From: Rhizobium sp. CCGE531
GTDB lineage: Bacteria > Pseudomonadota > Alphaproteobacteria > Rhizobiales > Rhizobiaceae
Assembly: GCF_003627795.1 (NCBI RefSeq)
Contig: NZ_CP032686.1
Location: forward strand, 620,001 to 684,000
Direction: 5' to 3'
Length of the DNA stretch: 64,000 nucleotides
Shown here: positions 54,994 to 64,000 of the stretch, one piece after another
How positions within the stretch are numbered: position 1 is the first letter of the stretch
Layout of the letters: the number at the start of each line of letters is the position of its first letter
The notes under the pieces: generated by a model
Database searches by the model: none
What the model saw: the letters and a program-made list of their open reading frames with translations, nothing else
What the model was told of the DNA's origin: nothing
Position numbers and translations under genes: made by a program

Positions 54994-55816
54994 GGTTCTG
55001 TCGCAAAACGGAATGGCAATCTATCCCCTGCATTAAGCTCTCTGGTTTTCAGGGGAGTTTGTAATGTTCAACGGCCGCCATTTCGATCGATCGGTGATCC
55101 TGCTATGCGTACGTTGGTATCTGGCCTACAATTTGAGTCTGCGGGACCTGGAAGAGATGATGGCCGAACGTGGCCTGAGTGTCGATCACTCCACCATCCA
55201 TCGATGGGTCGTCCACTTCTCCCCCAAGTTGCTGGAGCGCTTTGACCGTCGTAAGCGGTGCGTTACTGGCAAGTGGCAAGTGGACGAGACATACATCAAG
55301 GTCCGCGGCGAATGGATGTATCTCTACCGCGCCATTGACAGCCTCGGCGACACGGTCGAGTTTCTCTTCAGCGAAAGCCGTGACCCGCCGACGGCCAAGC
55401 GCTTCCTTCTCAGGGCGTTGGATCGTCATGGTCGGCCGGATTGCATCGTCATCGACGGCAGCCAGACCAATCACCAGGCGGTCATTTCCAGCGGTGCCGA
55501 AGACCGCCTGCGTGACCGATCGCGGCGTTCACTGAACCCGATCCGCATCCGTAGGAGCAAATATCTCAACAACCGGATCGAGCAGGACCATCGGCGCATC
55601 AAGCGCCGCATTCGGTCCATGCTCGGCTTCAAATCGACGGCAAGCGCTGAAGTCATTCTCTCCGGTATCGAGATGGTCCACATGATGCGCAAACGGCAGG
55701 CGAGGTTCGCCGACAGTCCACGCCCGTCAATCGCCGAGCAATTCGAACTTATTGCTGCCTGAGCCCCGGTGCTTGCCTCAACATCCGTGACCCCGAGACC
55801 GATTTGCGACAGAACC
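54994..55816 (+). mobile_element. IS6-family insertion sequence, second type
   Basis: 823 bp bounded by GGTTCTGTCGCAAAACGG (54994-55011) and its inverted copy at 55799-55816 (17 of 18 matching). These ends have the GG-T-TCTGT-GCAAA form typical of IS6 members. The 8-bp flanks differ, so no target duplication remains. Ends and transposase differ clearly from the element at 25001. Confidence 0.9.
55064..55762 (+). CDS. IS6-family DDE transposase
   Basis: 232 residues, full length. HTH region LRDLEEMMAERGLSVDHSTI, first Asp in WQVDETYIKVRGEWMYLYRA, second Asp in CIVIDGSQTN, and Glu in LNNRIEQDHRRIKRR. Appears intact, so the element may be mobile. Confidence 0.95.
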   Translation: MFNGRHFDRSVILLCVRWYLAYNLSLRDLEEMMAERGLSVDHSTIHRWVVHFSPKLLERFDRRKRCVTGKWQVDETYIKVRGEWMYLYRAIDSLGDTVEFLFSESRDPPTAKRFLLRALDRHGRPDCIVIDGSQTNHQAVISSGAEDRLRDRSRRSLNPIRIRRSKYLNNRIEQDHRRIKRRIRSMLGFKSTASAEVILSGIEMVHMMRKRQARFADSPRPSIAEQFELIAA

Positions 55817-55941
55817 CTTTCACCTCCAGATGGCGCATATAACTAAACGTCCTGATTTTGCACGCGATAAATAAGTTCCCTTAAAACACGAATTTTTAAC
55901 GCTGTACGTTTATCGACTTACCATCCTCGAGAGGAAGTTGC

Positions 55942-56898
55942 ATGAGCGAGATAATCAGAGCACGACGCCTTCTGATTGGGTTGGTCGCAGCTTGCTACGT
56001 GTCAGTGTTAATTCTGGTGCCTGTCGTCGGCCTCTCGGTCGATGTCGGTAGTTTCGCGCCCTTGGCGGGATATTCGCTTGGTATATTCGTGATTGTGGGC
56101 GTGCTATGCCGTTGGCGCAAAATCCATTTCCTGCAAGCAGCTGTTGAGAACGTGAGTTTGGGGGCTGCGTTGACCGGCCCCCTTGTCATCCTCGCATATG
56201 TCGCAGCGCTTTCCGATTTTCCCCTCCAAGACCATCGTCTCATTGCAATGGACCGGGCGCTGGGAATCGATTGGGCCACGCTCATTCGGGCGGTCGACAT
56301 GAGAGCTCTCTTGGCGGCCACGTTGACGCTGGTCTATCGATTATTTGGCGTTCAACTTGTGCTGCTTCCCGTCCTGCTGAGCCTCTCGGGACGATCTGCC
56401 CGTGCATACCAAATGATGGCGGGATATGGACTGATTTGCATCCTCTCGAGCATCATCTCGATCTGGTATCCTGCGGTCGGAACCTATACCGCCTTTACAG
56501 TCGACCTACACCACCTTCGAAACCTGAGCGGAAGCCTTGGTACCGAGTTTGTGCCGCAACTGCTCGCGGTGAGGAATGATCCGAACTTTGTGCTGCGTCT
56601 CGGCCAGGCAAGCGGCATTATTTCATTTCCATCGGTCCATGCCGCCGTCGCGGTGCTTTGCGCCTGGGCGATGTGGACCAACAGATTGATGCGTTGGCCG
56701 TTTCTCATGCTGAACCTCTTGATGATCTGCTCAGCAATTACAGAAGGCGGGCACTATGTTGTCGATCTTATAGCCGGAGCCGGCTTGTCTGGGTTTGTGA
56801 TCGCATCGGTTCTCTATGTAACCAGATCATATCCGTCGCTCGATGTCTGGACGCGCAACCACAAGAAGGCAGTTGATCAAGCAGAGGCGAGATGCTGA
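55942..56898 (+). CDS. PAP2-superfamily integral membrane phosphatase
   Basis: 318 residues from ATG 55942 (GAGAGGAAG upstream). Six to eight hydrophobic helices and split PAP2 motifs: SFPSVHAAVAVL with the catalytic His and EGGHYVVDLIAG with the second. The arrangement resembles the inositolphosphotransferase-like PAP2_3 group. Candidate roles are undecaprenyl-pyrophosphate recycling for polysaccharide synthesis or lipid phosphate transfer. Separated from the polysaccharide locus by the second IS. Confidence 0.87.
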   Translation: MSEIIRARRLLIGLVAACYVSVLILVPVVGLSVDVGSFAPLAGYSLGIFVIVGVLCRWRKIHFLQAAVENVSLGAALTGPLVILAYVAALSDFPLQDHRLIAMDRALGIDWATLIRAVDMRALLAATLTLVYRLFGVQLVLLPVLLSLSGRSARAYQMMAGYGLICILSSIISIWYPAVGTYTAFTVDLHHLRNLSGSLGTEFVPQLLAVRNDPNFVLRLGQASGIISFPSVHAAVAVLCAWAMWTNRLMRWPFLMLNLLMICSAITEGGHYVVDLIAGAGLSGFVIASVLYVTRSYPSLDVWTRNHKKAVDQAEARC

Positions 56899-56949
56899 CC
56901 TCGACGAATGTCATTTTGCAAGGCAGGAACAGATTCCATCCTGCCCTTT

Positions 56950-57447
56950 TCAAAGGCTGACGACATTCCATGACAGCACATGGAATGAAGCCGACCACGT
57001 TTGGCTGATATTCGGCGGGAACACGACGGCTGGCCCAATCTTGCTGAGACTAGTCAGTGCTGCCGTTGCGGAAACCGAATAGGCGGGGATGAAGAATTCG
57101 CCGTCTCGGGACAAGGACCAGATCAGGTTGGTGCCATCGTAAGTCAGACGCTGCCAGATAGGTTGGGACGGTTGCGGGAAGCCGACGTCCTGGCTCATGA
57201 CATCGGTAACGCGGCCGTCGAGGCCCACGCCACCCGATGTGATAAAGTAATCGAAGCGATAGTCGACTGTTCCATAGGCAGTGATGCCAAACTCGATTGC
57301 CTTGTTGTTGACGGCGTCCCTGACCGCGATCGACCGCATGGAATAGCTCGAGAGTCCACCTGTGTAGACCCCCAGCATGGTTGCCTGCCAATGGCCGAAA
57401 AATCTTGGGAAAAGGGACGAGGTCGCGAGCCTGTTAGACCCGATGGC
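56950..57447 (-). pseudogene. Unrecognised gene relic
   Basis: An open frame without a good start or ribosome site, running from a stop near 57450. It reads GSNRLATSSLFPRFF, then GGLSSYSMRSIAVRDAVN and YDGTNLIWSLSRDGEFF, ending VLSWNVVSL. The pattern is beta-rich and reminds me of phage tail or particle-attached domains, but I cannot name the family. Likely the C-terminal end of a larger lost gene. Confidence 0.35.
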
Positions 57448-57473
57448 TCAGTGAGGTGAAGGAGAGAGATTTC

Positions 57474-58070
57474 ATGGGTAATCAACAGCCGGACCTCATG
57501 TGGCGGAATCTTGGTTCAACCTTCAATCGTTATTTTCAGGGAGTTCCACCACTTGGTTGGAAGATGCGGAGTTCCTTCTCATCCAGGTGGGCTCGGTTTT
57601 ATGCGCACCCATCAGGGGAGCGTCCAATCACAGTGCCGAGCGAAAGAGAAGAAATGCTTCGGCGTTTCAAGGCGATCGAGTCTGCGCTGTTTGTAAGGAA
57701 AGATACTTCGGTCTCGATATTCGCGCCAGTCATCAGGTACCATGGGGAAAGTGGAGGTTATCGCCCTGACGCGATGTCCTCGGTTCGATTGAAGTTGATA
57801 GACACCGACATCACAGACGAAGAGGAAGAGAAGGGCATCACGTTCGATCTTTACGGCGGCGTCAAAGAGATCAATAGCTCAGAGATCGAGCTCCTCGTAA
57901 CGGCCATCATGCAAGACGAGATCATGCAAACCGTGATGATAGCTCACAACGGAAATGTAATTGCCCCCTACGAAGGTGGCTTTGACGTATTTTCTGATCG
58001 AGTTGAAGAAATTGATAGACTGCGCGGTCAATTCCCAACCTGGTTGTCTGACCGGTTTGATGGGCTCTGA
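57474..58070 (+). CDS. DUF3885-like protein
   Basis: 198 residues from ATG 57474 (GGAG upstream). The N-terminal VPPLGWKMRSSFSSRWARFY and ERFKAIESALF-type segments and the alternating acidic/aromatic C-terminus fit DUF3885, a family of unknown function often found among toxin-immunity-like small genes. No membrane segment or signal. It sits 385 bp before a polymorphic-toxin-like gene on the same strand, so an immunity or accessory role is conceivable but unproven. Confidence 0.5.
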   Translation: MGNQQPDLMWRNLGSTFNRYFQGVPPLGWKMRSSFSSRWARFYAHPSGERPITVPSEREEMLRRFKAIESALFVRKDTSVSIFAPVIRYHGESGGYRPDAMSSVRLKLIDTDITDEEEEKGITFDLYGGVKEINSSEIELLVTAIMQDEIMQTVMIAHNGNVIAPYEGGFDVFSDRVEEIDRLRGQFPTWLSDRFDGL

Positions 58071-58455
58071 TGAGCTAAACATCAAGAATTGCCGATCATA
58101 ATAGCGGGGGTCCGATGTAGATTTGCAGTGCTTGGTCAATGAGAAAAATAGCAAATTTGCTTGAGCATTCAATTAACGCATATTTTCTAATTATATCAGC
58201 TAGTTAGGCCATACTAAGGCGTCATGTAAGCCGAATTACTCCCTAGGGTCGCAGGTTCGACTCCCTTCAAGAGCATACGTGAGCTTTTCAAGCGAGCCTG
58301 CTTTGCCAATGGGTACTGATCTATAAGGCGTTGTTTGCTGACGGCTCATAAAATTACAACAAAAAATAGAATATATATTGACAATGATCCAGCTGTTTTA
58401 TATTAGAATCGCAGCATCTAAGGGAGAATGAAGCGCAACTTTTTTGGGGGGCGTG
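58071..58455 (+). promoter_or_regulatory. AT-rich leader of the RHS gene
   Basis: Holds a possible promoter TTGACA (58378-58383) with TATATT (58399-58404), spacer 15. At 58240-58275 a short stretch CGCAGGTTCGACTCCC resembles the T-loop and 3' end of a tRNA, but stems do not pair fully, so it is at most a relic. No other gene is seen. Confidence 0.4.
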
Positions 58456-61400
58456 ATGTTCAAATCCGCGATCGAAAGTGATCTGTGTGGTGCCTCAATG
58501 TTCTCCCGGCGGAGCCGGAATCTCTCCAGTAATTCTTTGATAAAGCTTCTGCCTTTTGTCATTTTCTCTTGGGCATTCGGGCTTGGTGCCCATCTGCCTG
58601 TCGCTGCGCAATCTTCAGTGCCAGGCACAATGCAGGAGAAGACAAGTGTCGATCAGAATGGCGCTTTCAACTTTACTGTTCCAATTGAACTGCCGCCTGG
58701 GATCAACAGATTACAGCCAAAAATTGCAATTACCTATAACAGCCAGCAACAGAGCGGCATAGTTGGCGTTGGCTGGACGCTCACTGGATTGCCGACCATT
58801 GAACGCACCAAACGGATTGCCGCGATCGACGGGGTGAACGGTACGATCGCCTATGACGGCAATGACCGTTTCGCCGTTCAAGGGCAGCGTCTCATCGTGA
58901 CCAACGGGGATTATGGTGCGGACAGCAGCGTCTACCGGACCGAGATCGAGAGCTGGCAGATTGCAACGGCGAAAGGCACCGCAGGAAATGGACCGCAGTC
59001 CTTTTCCGTGCAGGACTCGGACGGTAGCGTGATGGAGTTTGGCGGTACTAGCGACAGTCGCATCCTTGCTCAGGGCCGGGATGACGTGCGGTCCTGGGCC
59101 ATCAACAGCAAAACCGATGCCAATGGCAACACCATCAATTTCAGCTACACGACCGATCCGCTGCAGAGCGGAAACTCTGACTATCGGGCTTATCCGTTGC
59201 AGATTGCCTATACGGCAAATGGTTCCCATCAGGCCGATCGTTTCGTCCGGTTCTCCTATGAGGCAAACCCGGAAGCACAGCGCATATATGTCGGCGGTTC
59301 TGTCGTGCTGATGAGCGCCCGCGTTAGCCATATCCAGACCTTCGTGGGAGAGACCCTCGTCAGCGACTACCGGCTGACCTATGAGACAAGCGCGGCGACC
59401 AATCGGTCGCGGCTGATATCAATCGCTCGTTACTCATCGACGTCAGCGACGGCTTCGCCCATGTCGCCGGCGACGTTCACCTACAGCAACGGAGCGCTTG
59501 CCTATACCGGCGGCAAGCAAAACTGGCTTGCCAATGCATTCAGCAAGGCACAGGGTTGGAATGGTACGACGGTGCCTTTTACAGTCGCTGACGTCAATGG
59601 GGACGGCTTTCTCGATATCGTCGGCTTCAGCTTTTCCAGCGGAGTGCAGGTCGCCCTGGGCAGCGCATCGTCATTTAGCGCTCCAACACAATGGATTAAC
59701 GATTTTTCGGCCAATCAGGGTTGGTCGAGCAGCCAGCGGATGGTCGCCGACATCAATGGCGATGGTCTCGCCGATATCGTGGCGATCTCAAGCACAGGCG
59801 TGGTTTCGGCCCTCTCCGACGGCACGAAATTCAACAAGACCGGCTCTACCTTACCCTATTTCAGTGCCTCGCAGGGTTGGACAGCAAATGATCCGGTGAT
59901 GCTCGGTGACGTCAACGGCGACCACATCATGGATATCGTCGGTGTCAAGAACGGGACAGCCTGGGTGGCGCTGGGGACAGGTGACGGTACTTTTGCTACG
60001 CAGCAGCAATGGATCACCGGCTTCGGTGTGTCCGGTGGCAATTACAAGCTGACGGATATGAATGGGGATGGCATTGCCGATCTCCTTGTCGTCGGAAACG
60101 ACCAGGCCATTCAGGTCGCGCTGTCCACAGGCACCGGGTTTGATACGAGCACGTGGGCAAATCAGGGCTATAAGGCGCTGTGCGAAAGCCAGCCCGTCAC
60201 TGCGACCACACCGATCATGATCTCCGACGTCAACGGAGATGGCCTGTCCGATGTCATCGCCTTTTGCGACAAGGTCTATGTGACACTATCGACCGGAGCG
60301 GGTTTCGACAGTACCGAGGTATGGAACAGCACCTTTGCCGGGGGTAACTGGAGTGCCTCCAACCAGCGCATGCTTGCCGATATCAATGGTGACGGACTGG
60401 CCGATCTTGTCGGGGTTACGGCGAACGGTGTCATCGCCTCCGTGTCAAACGGCCATGGTTTTATCGACAACGTCTGGAACAACAGTTCATTGCCTTGGCC
60501 GAATACGGGCGGGGGAGCGGCCACGACGACAACTCGCCTTCTGGGCGACGCCAATGCCGACGGTTTGACCGATATGGTCGGAATTGGCGATTCAAACGTC
60601 TATGTGGGTGTTGCTGGCGGTCCGATGCCAGATTTGATAACAGGAGCAGTCCGCGCCTCTGGGGGCACCTACAATATCGATTATGCGCCGCTTTCCGATG
60701 CCTCGGTCTATCAGGAGACGAAACCGACTGCCCTCAGCCAGTTCCAAAATTATGCTCCGATCCAGCAAGGAGGTACCGTTCCCACCTTCCGGTCGGCGGC
60801 ACAGCTTGGCGGCTTCTATCACGTCGTCAAAACGATGGAAGTGGTGGACAACGCGGCGGTGCCGCGCGATATCGCATTCGACTACAAACACCAGTTCTCC
60901 TACAGGGGTGGGCTTTTCGATACCAACGGTCGCGGCTGGATGGGATTTGCCAGTACCGTGGTCGATAGCGGTTCAGGCGATCGGCGCAAGGTTCACTCCT
61001 ATCTTCAACTGTTTCCCTTCACGGGCAAAAGTGCCGGCACAACGGTTTTTGATCGCAGCGGCACCACTTGCGGCACGGACGGGACGCCTTTCGGTGGCGG
61101 GGCAAGCACCTATCAGCAAGTCCAGACGGCTGCCAGCAGTTCCCCTCAGGCGACACCGGTTTGGCTGATCAACAAGACCGAAGAGCAGAAGATCGCTTAT
61201 AACCAATGCTCGATAGAGCACCGGATAGGTACGGCTTATACCTATGACGACTATGGCAATGTAACGATCAAGGCCGAGCAAAACCTAGTCGACGCCGACA
61301 GCAACCCTGTCAACTCTTCGAAGGTCGTCTACACACTTGGGGCCTATACCAACGATACCAGCAAGTGGCATCTGGGAGTTCCGACATACCTCAAGGTCTC

Positions 61401-64000
61401 TTCGGCCAACGATCTCACAACGATCAACGAGTTCAAGGATAAGGTTGATTTTTCCCTATCCAACAGAACATACGACACGAATTTTAATCTTCTATCGCTG
61501 GCAAAGTGGGACGATCAAAATAACGTCTTTCTCACCAACAACTATACTTACGACGGTTTCGGAAATAAGTTGACGGCAACGACACCCGCCGGAGCCGTAA
61601 TGACAACCACCTATGATACGACCTATCAGACCTATCCGGTTACCAAAGCGACCACGACGAGTTCCGCTCACTCCCTGACCTGGCAGTACGGCTACGATCC
61701 CCGCTTCGGTAAGGTTTCGGTCGCGACTGATCCCAATAATGTCACCAAAGTCACCTGTTTCGACGAGTTTGGACGATTGTCTGCCGAACAGGGCCCTTAT
61801 CCGGACAACCGGACGACCGGCAATTTCGATACCGCATGCGCTTCGTCGCTGGTGGTTGGCCAAGCGCCCCCGAATAACGTGTTGACGCTGAGAGCCTATG
61901 TCTATGCCTGGTCCAACGGGCTTCCTGATGTGACCGTTACTCAGCTCAGCGACTGGCCGACGGCCAGTGAGCGTAACACCCTATCGGGTGGCTGGTCATT
62001 TGACGGATTGGGGCGCAGAAGTGTTGGCGTCACGACCAATCCGGGCGAGTCCGAGACGATCATTGGTGCGTTGGCCTATTCCGAGCGGAACAAGATCCGC
62101 AAGGCTGCGGTTCCCTATTTCCAGGGCGATACGGCACGGTTTATCGATAACGAATATGATGTGCTGGGGCGGCCGTCAAAAACGACGCAGCCTTTCGGTG
62201 AAGATGGCGCCGATCAGGTCGTGACGACAAAGGATTATACGACCACCGGCACCGGTTCCGAAGTTGTGACCACGTCAGCAGCAGGGACTTCGGACGCCAA
62301 TGCCGTAACTGTCGATTATGGTTATGCCAAGAATAAGCTGCTTCCGGTGGCTACCGCGTTCCAAGGGATCATAAGCCAGGCGACGTTCCAGTATAATCTG
62401 ATCGGGCAACAAACCGGCAACACATCGCCTGTGACACAGGATGGCACCACACTCAGCTACAGCGTCGGTTATGATTCGCTCGGTCGCGTGATCACGCAGA
62501 CGGACCCCACGCGGGGAACCACGACTAGTTCGTTTCTAACATCTGGCTTTCTCGGTGGGCAGACGCAGCCAAGCGGAAGCTTCACCTATTCCTATGATCT
62601 GATTGGTCGCATGCAGACGACGGTCGATTCCGACGGCCATCAACGATCCTATACCTATGACGATCCGACGGTCGCCTTCGGCCAGAACCGTCTCACCAGC
62701 GCGTCGTTGCAGGATAGCGCGAAGGTGACCGAAAGCCAGTACGATTATTCCTACACCGCGTATGGTAAGCAGGCCCAGATCAAGCTGCAGATGGCAGGCG
62801 TTTCGAGCGCCTATGATACTGAACAGGCCTACGATCCGCTGGGACGGCTGACCCAGATTACCAATCCGGATAGCAGCGTGGTGAACCGCAGTTTTTCGGG
62901 GACAAGACTTTCGGGAGTCAGCCTCGTGAACGGGGCCGGAGCGACTTTCTCCGATTACTCGGCGACGGGGGCCGCCGGCAGCGTGGCATATGGCAACGGT
63001 GTCACGACCAGCTATACCCGCAATATCGATAACTCGATCCGTTCGTTGACCGTCACTGATGCGAGCAAGACCATCTTGCTGGGGCGCAGTTTCGACTGGA
63101 ACAAGCTGGGTCAGTTGCGGACGCTCGATGATACAACCGGCAGCCAGCCGAAAACCCTGCTCTCCTATCACTATGACGGGCTTCGCTTGACTGGCGTCAC
63201 TGATGCCGCGACCAGCAACAAGGCGAACTTGTCCTATGACGATGCCGGCAACATGACCGGATATGAAGGGAATTCGTACACCTATTCAGGCAGCAAGGCG
63301 CTTTCCGCGGCGGGCACGAACGGCTTTGCCGCGGCCTATGACACGATGGGGAATATGACCACACTGACCCCTTCGAGGCAGTCGGCTATGAGCATGGCGT
63401 TCGATATGCGTGGCCAGATGACGAGCGCTTTAAAAGCTGGCGATAAGGCGGGAGCCACCTATAGCTATGACTATGCCGGACGGCACATCGCATCGACCCT
63501 TCCAGACGGTCCGCAGAAGATCTACGTATCGCCATGGTATACCGATGTCATCGCAAGTGGGACGTCATCACCGGTCAAAACCCTCTCTGTTAAGAATACG
63601 GCTTTTGCCCAATGGGGGAGCAGCTCGGACCAAGACGGACAGGTATATCTGCATACAGACGATCAGCGCAGTACGCTTTTGACGTCCGATGCGTCGGGCA
63701 AGCCGGTATCCAGCTTCGTCTACTCGCCGCTGGGAGAGGTTACCGCTTCCGGCGGGACGAATTCGCCCAACTACCTCTATACTGGCAAGGAACTGGATTC
63801 CTACACGGGCTTCTACTGGATGGGAAGTCGCAGCTTCCATCCGGTTTACGGGCGCTTCAACCGAGCCGACGACAGATTGGCCGGGTCGCCCTTACGGCAG
63901 GATGCGCTGAACGATAATGCCTACGTGTTCAACAGCCCCGCGAGCTACTTCGACCCCAGTGGGCACGTCCCGATTGGTGTGGCTGGAGGCGCGTGCTGGG
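58456..64000 (+). CDS. SpvB/FG-GAP/RHS-repeat secreted protein, 5' part
   Basis: The frame stays open for 1848 codons to the window end. Residues 31-51 form a Sec signal (LLPFVIFSWAFGLG ... VAA), preceded by a long basic n-region; an internal ATG at 58498 is an alternative start. Then: SpvB/TcaC-like N-terminal domain (GAFNFTVPIELPPG, ITYNSQ, GVGWTLTG), seven FG-GAP-type DxNGDGxxD motifs at codons starting 59590, 59749, 59908, 60055, 60226, 60379 and 60547, a TcdB-middle-like region, RHS repeats (YDSLGRV, YDLIGRM, YDPLGRL, YDDAGNM), and the RHS-associated core (YTGKELDSYTGFYWMGSR ... SPASYFDPSG). The variable toxin tip begins after DPSG at the very edge. Such proteins encapsulate and deliver a C-terminal toxin. 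Confidence 0.93.
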   Translation, partial: MFKSAIESDLCGASMFSRRSRNLSSNSLIKLLPFVIFSWAFGLGAHLPVAAQSSVPGTMQEKTSVDQNGAFNFTVPIELPPGINRLQPKIAITYNSQQQSGIVGVGWTLTGLPTIERTKRIAAIDGVNGTIAYDGNDRFAVQGQRLIVTNGDYGADSSVYRTEIESWQIATAKGTAGNGPQSFSVQDSDGSVMEFGGTSDSRILAQGRDDVRSWAINSKTDANGNTINFSYTTDPLQSGNSDYRAYPLQIAYTANGSHQADRFVRFSYEANPEAQRIYVGGSVVLMSARVSHIQTFVGETLVSDYRLTYETSAATNRSRLISIARYSSTSATASPMSPATFTYSNGALAYTGGKQNWLANAFSKAQGWNGTTVPFTVADVNGDGFLDIVGFSFSSGVQVALGSASSFSAPTQWINDFSANQGWSSSQRMVADINGDGLADIVAISSTGVVSALSDGTKFNKTGSTLPYFSASQGWTANDPVMLGDVNGDHIMDIVGVKNGTAWVALGTGDGTFATQQQWITGFGVSGGNYKLTDMNGDGIADLLVVGNDQAIQVALSTGTGFDTSTWANQGYKALCESQPVTATTPIMISDVNGDGLSDVIAFCDKVYVTLSTGAGFDSTEVWNSTFAGGNWSASNQRMLADINGDGLADLVGVTANGVIASVSNGHGFIDNVWNNSSLPWPNTGGGAATTTTRLLGDANADGLTDMVGIGDSNVYVGVAGGPMPDLITGAVRASGGTYNIDYAPLSDASVYQETKPTALSQFQNYAPIQQGGTVPTFRSAAQLGGFYHVVKTMEVVDNAAVPRDIAFDYKHQFSYRGGLFDTNGRGWMGFASTVVDSGSGDRRKVHSYLQLFPFTGKSAGTTVFDRSGTTCGTDGTPFGGGASTYQQVQTAASSSPQATPVWLINKTEEQKIAYNQCSIEHRIGTAYTYDDYGNVTIKAEQNLVDADSNPVNSSKVVYTLGAYTNDTSKWHLGVPTYLKVSSANDLTTINEFKDKVDFSLSNRTYDTNFNLLSLAKWDDQNNVFLTNNYTYDGFGNKLTATTPAGAVMTTTYDTTYQTYPVTKATTTSSAHSLTWQYGYDPRFGKVSVATDPNNVTKVTCFDEFGRLSAEQGPYPDNRTTGNFDTACASSLVVGQAPPNNVLTLRAYVYAWSNGLPDVTVTQLSDWPTASERNTLSGGWSFDGLGRRSVGVTTNPGESETIIGALAYSERNKIRKAAVPYFQGDTARFIDNEYDVLGRPSKTTQPFGEDGADQVVTTKDYTTTGTGSEVVTTSAAGTSDANAVTVDYGYAKNKLLPVATAFQGIISQATFQYNLIGQQTGNTSPVTQDGTTLSYSVGYDSLGRVITQTDPTRGTTTSSFLTSGFLGGQTQPSGSFTYSYDLIGRMQTTVDSDGHQRSYTYDDPTVAFGQNRLTSASLQDSAKVTESQYDYSYTAYGKQAQIKLQMAGVSSAYDTEQAYDPLGRLTQITNPDSSVVNRSFSGTRLSGVSLVNGAGATFSDYSATGAAGSVAYGNGVTTSYTRNIDNSIRSLTVTDASKTILLGRSFDWNKLGQLRTLDDTTGSQPKTLLSYHYDGLRLTGVTDAATSNKANLSYDDAGNMTGYEGNSYTYSGSKALSAAGTNGFAAAYDTMGNMTTLTPSRQSAMSMAFDMRGQMTSALKAGDKAGATYSYDYAGRHIASTLPDGPQKIYVSPWYTDVIASGTSSPVKTLSVKNTAFAQWGSSSDQDGQVYLHTDDQRSTLLTSDASGKPVSSFVYSPLGEVTASGGTNSPNYLYTGKELDSYTGFYWMGSRSFHPVYGRFNRADDRLAGSPLRQDALNDNAYVFNSPASYFDPSGHVPIGVAGGACW

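Noticed and set aside
25001..55816. The two IS6 copies as ends of one composite transposon
   Set aside because: Terminal repeats (GGTAGCGTCGCC versus GGTTCTGTCGCAAA) and transposases are clearly different, so one transposase would not mobilise both ends.
58240..58275. A functional tRNA gene
   Set aside because: The T-stem does not pair beyond two bases and no acceptor, D or anticodon arms can be drawn upstream.

Overview
The window looks like a chromosomal or large-replicon segment of a Rhizobium/Agrobacterium-type alphaproteobacterium. The inference rests on the gene content (ExoY-like sugar transferase, GalU, Ugd, a Wza/Wzc pair, VCBS/RTX adhesin, many LysR and SDR genes), moderately high GC with AT-rich promoter islands, and IS6 and IS630 family sequences. 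No housekeeping rRNA, intact tRNA or CRISPR array was seen.

1-24.5 kb is a mosaic of small metabolic and redox units with their regulators. It holds the 3' part of a GH3 glycosidase, a cold-shock protein, an HxlR regulator divergent from an enoyl-CoA hydratase, an extra methionyl-tRNA synthetase, an esterase/cupin pair, AraC/SDR, quinone oxidoreductase, three closely related LysR regulators, isochorismatase-like hydrolase, flavin monooxygenase, pirin, an amidohydrolase/VOC/porin run and a divergent TetR/SDR pair. Several relics (IS630 piece, truncated hydrolase, 5' stub of a second isochorismatase gene, copied LysR leader) show repeated duplication and decay. The most striking element is in front of the extra MetRS gene. 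A 15-codon leader ORF with three consecutive Met codons is followed by mutually exclusive hairpins, one of which is an intrinsic terminator. This is the layout of ribosome-mediated attenuation responding to charged tRNA-Met.

25-55 kb lies between two different IS6-family insertion sequences. It starts with a 1709-residue VCBS/RTX type I-secreted adhesin preceded by a repeat-palindrome-repeat control region. It continues with a Wzx/Wzy-type exopolysaccharide locus: GalU and Ugd for nucleotide sugars, an ExoY-like priming transferase, a WecG-family and four GT2 glycosyltransferases, Wza, Wzc, flippase, polymerase, two acyltransferases, a PhyH-like oxygenase, and two secreted glycanases (GH16, GH10). 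Ugd predicts uronic acid in the polymer; the glycanases and acyltransferases would trim and decorate it. Adhesin plus polysaccharide suggests a surface/biofilm island.

55-64 kb carries a PAP2-type membrane phosphatase, a gene relic, a DUF3885-like protein and the first 1848 codons of a secreted SpvB/FG-GAP/RHS polymorphic toxin-like protein. Its variable C-terminus and any immunity gene lie past the window.
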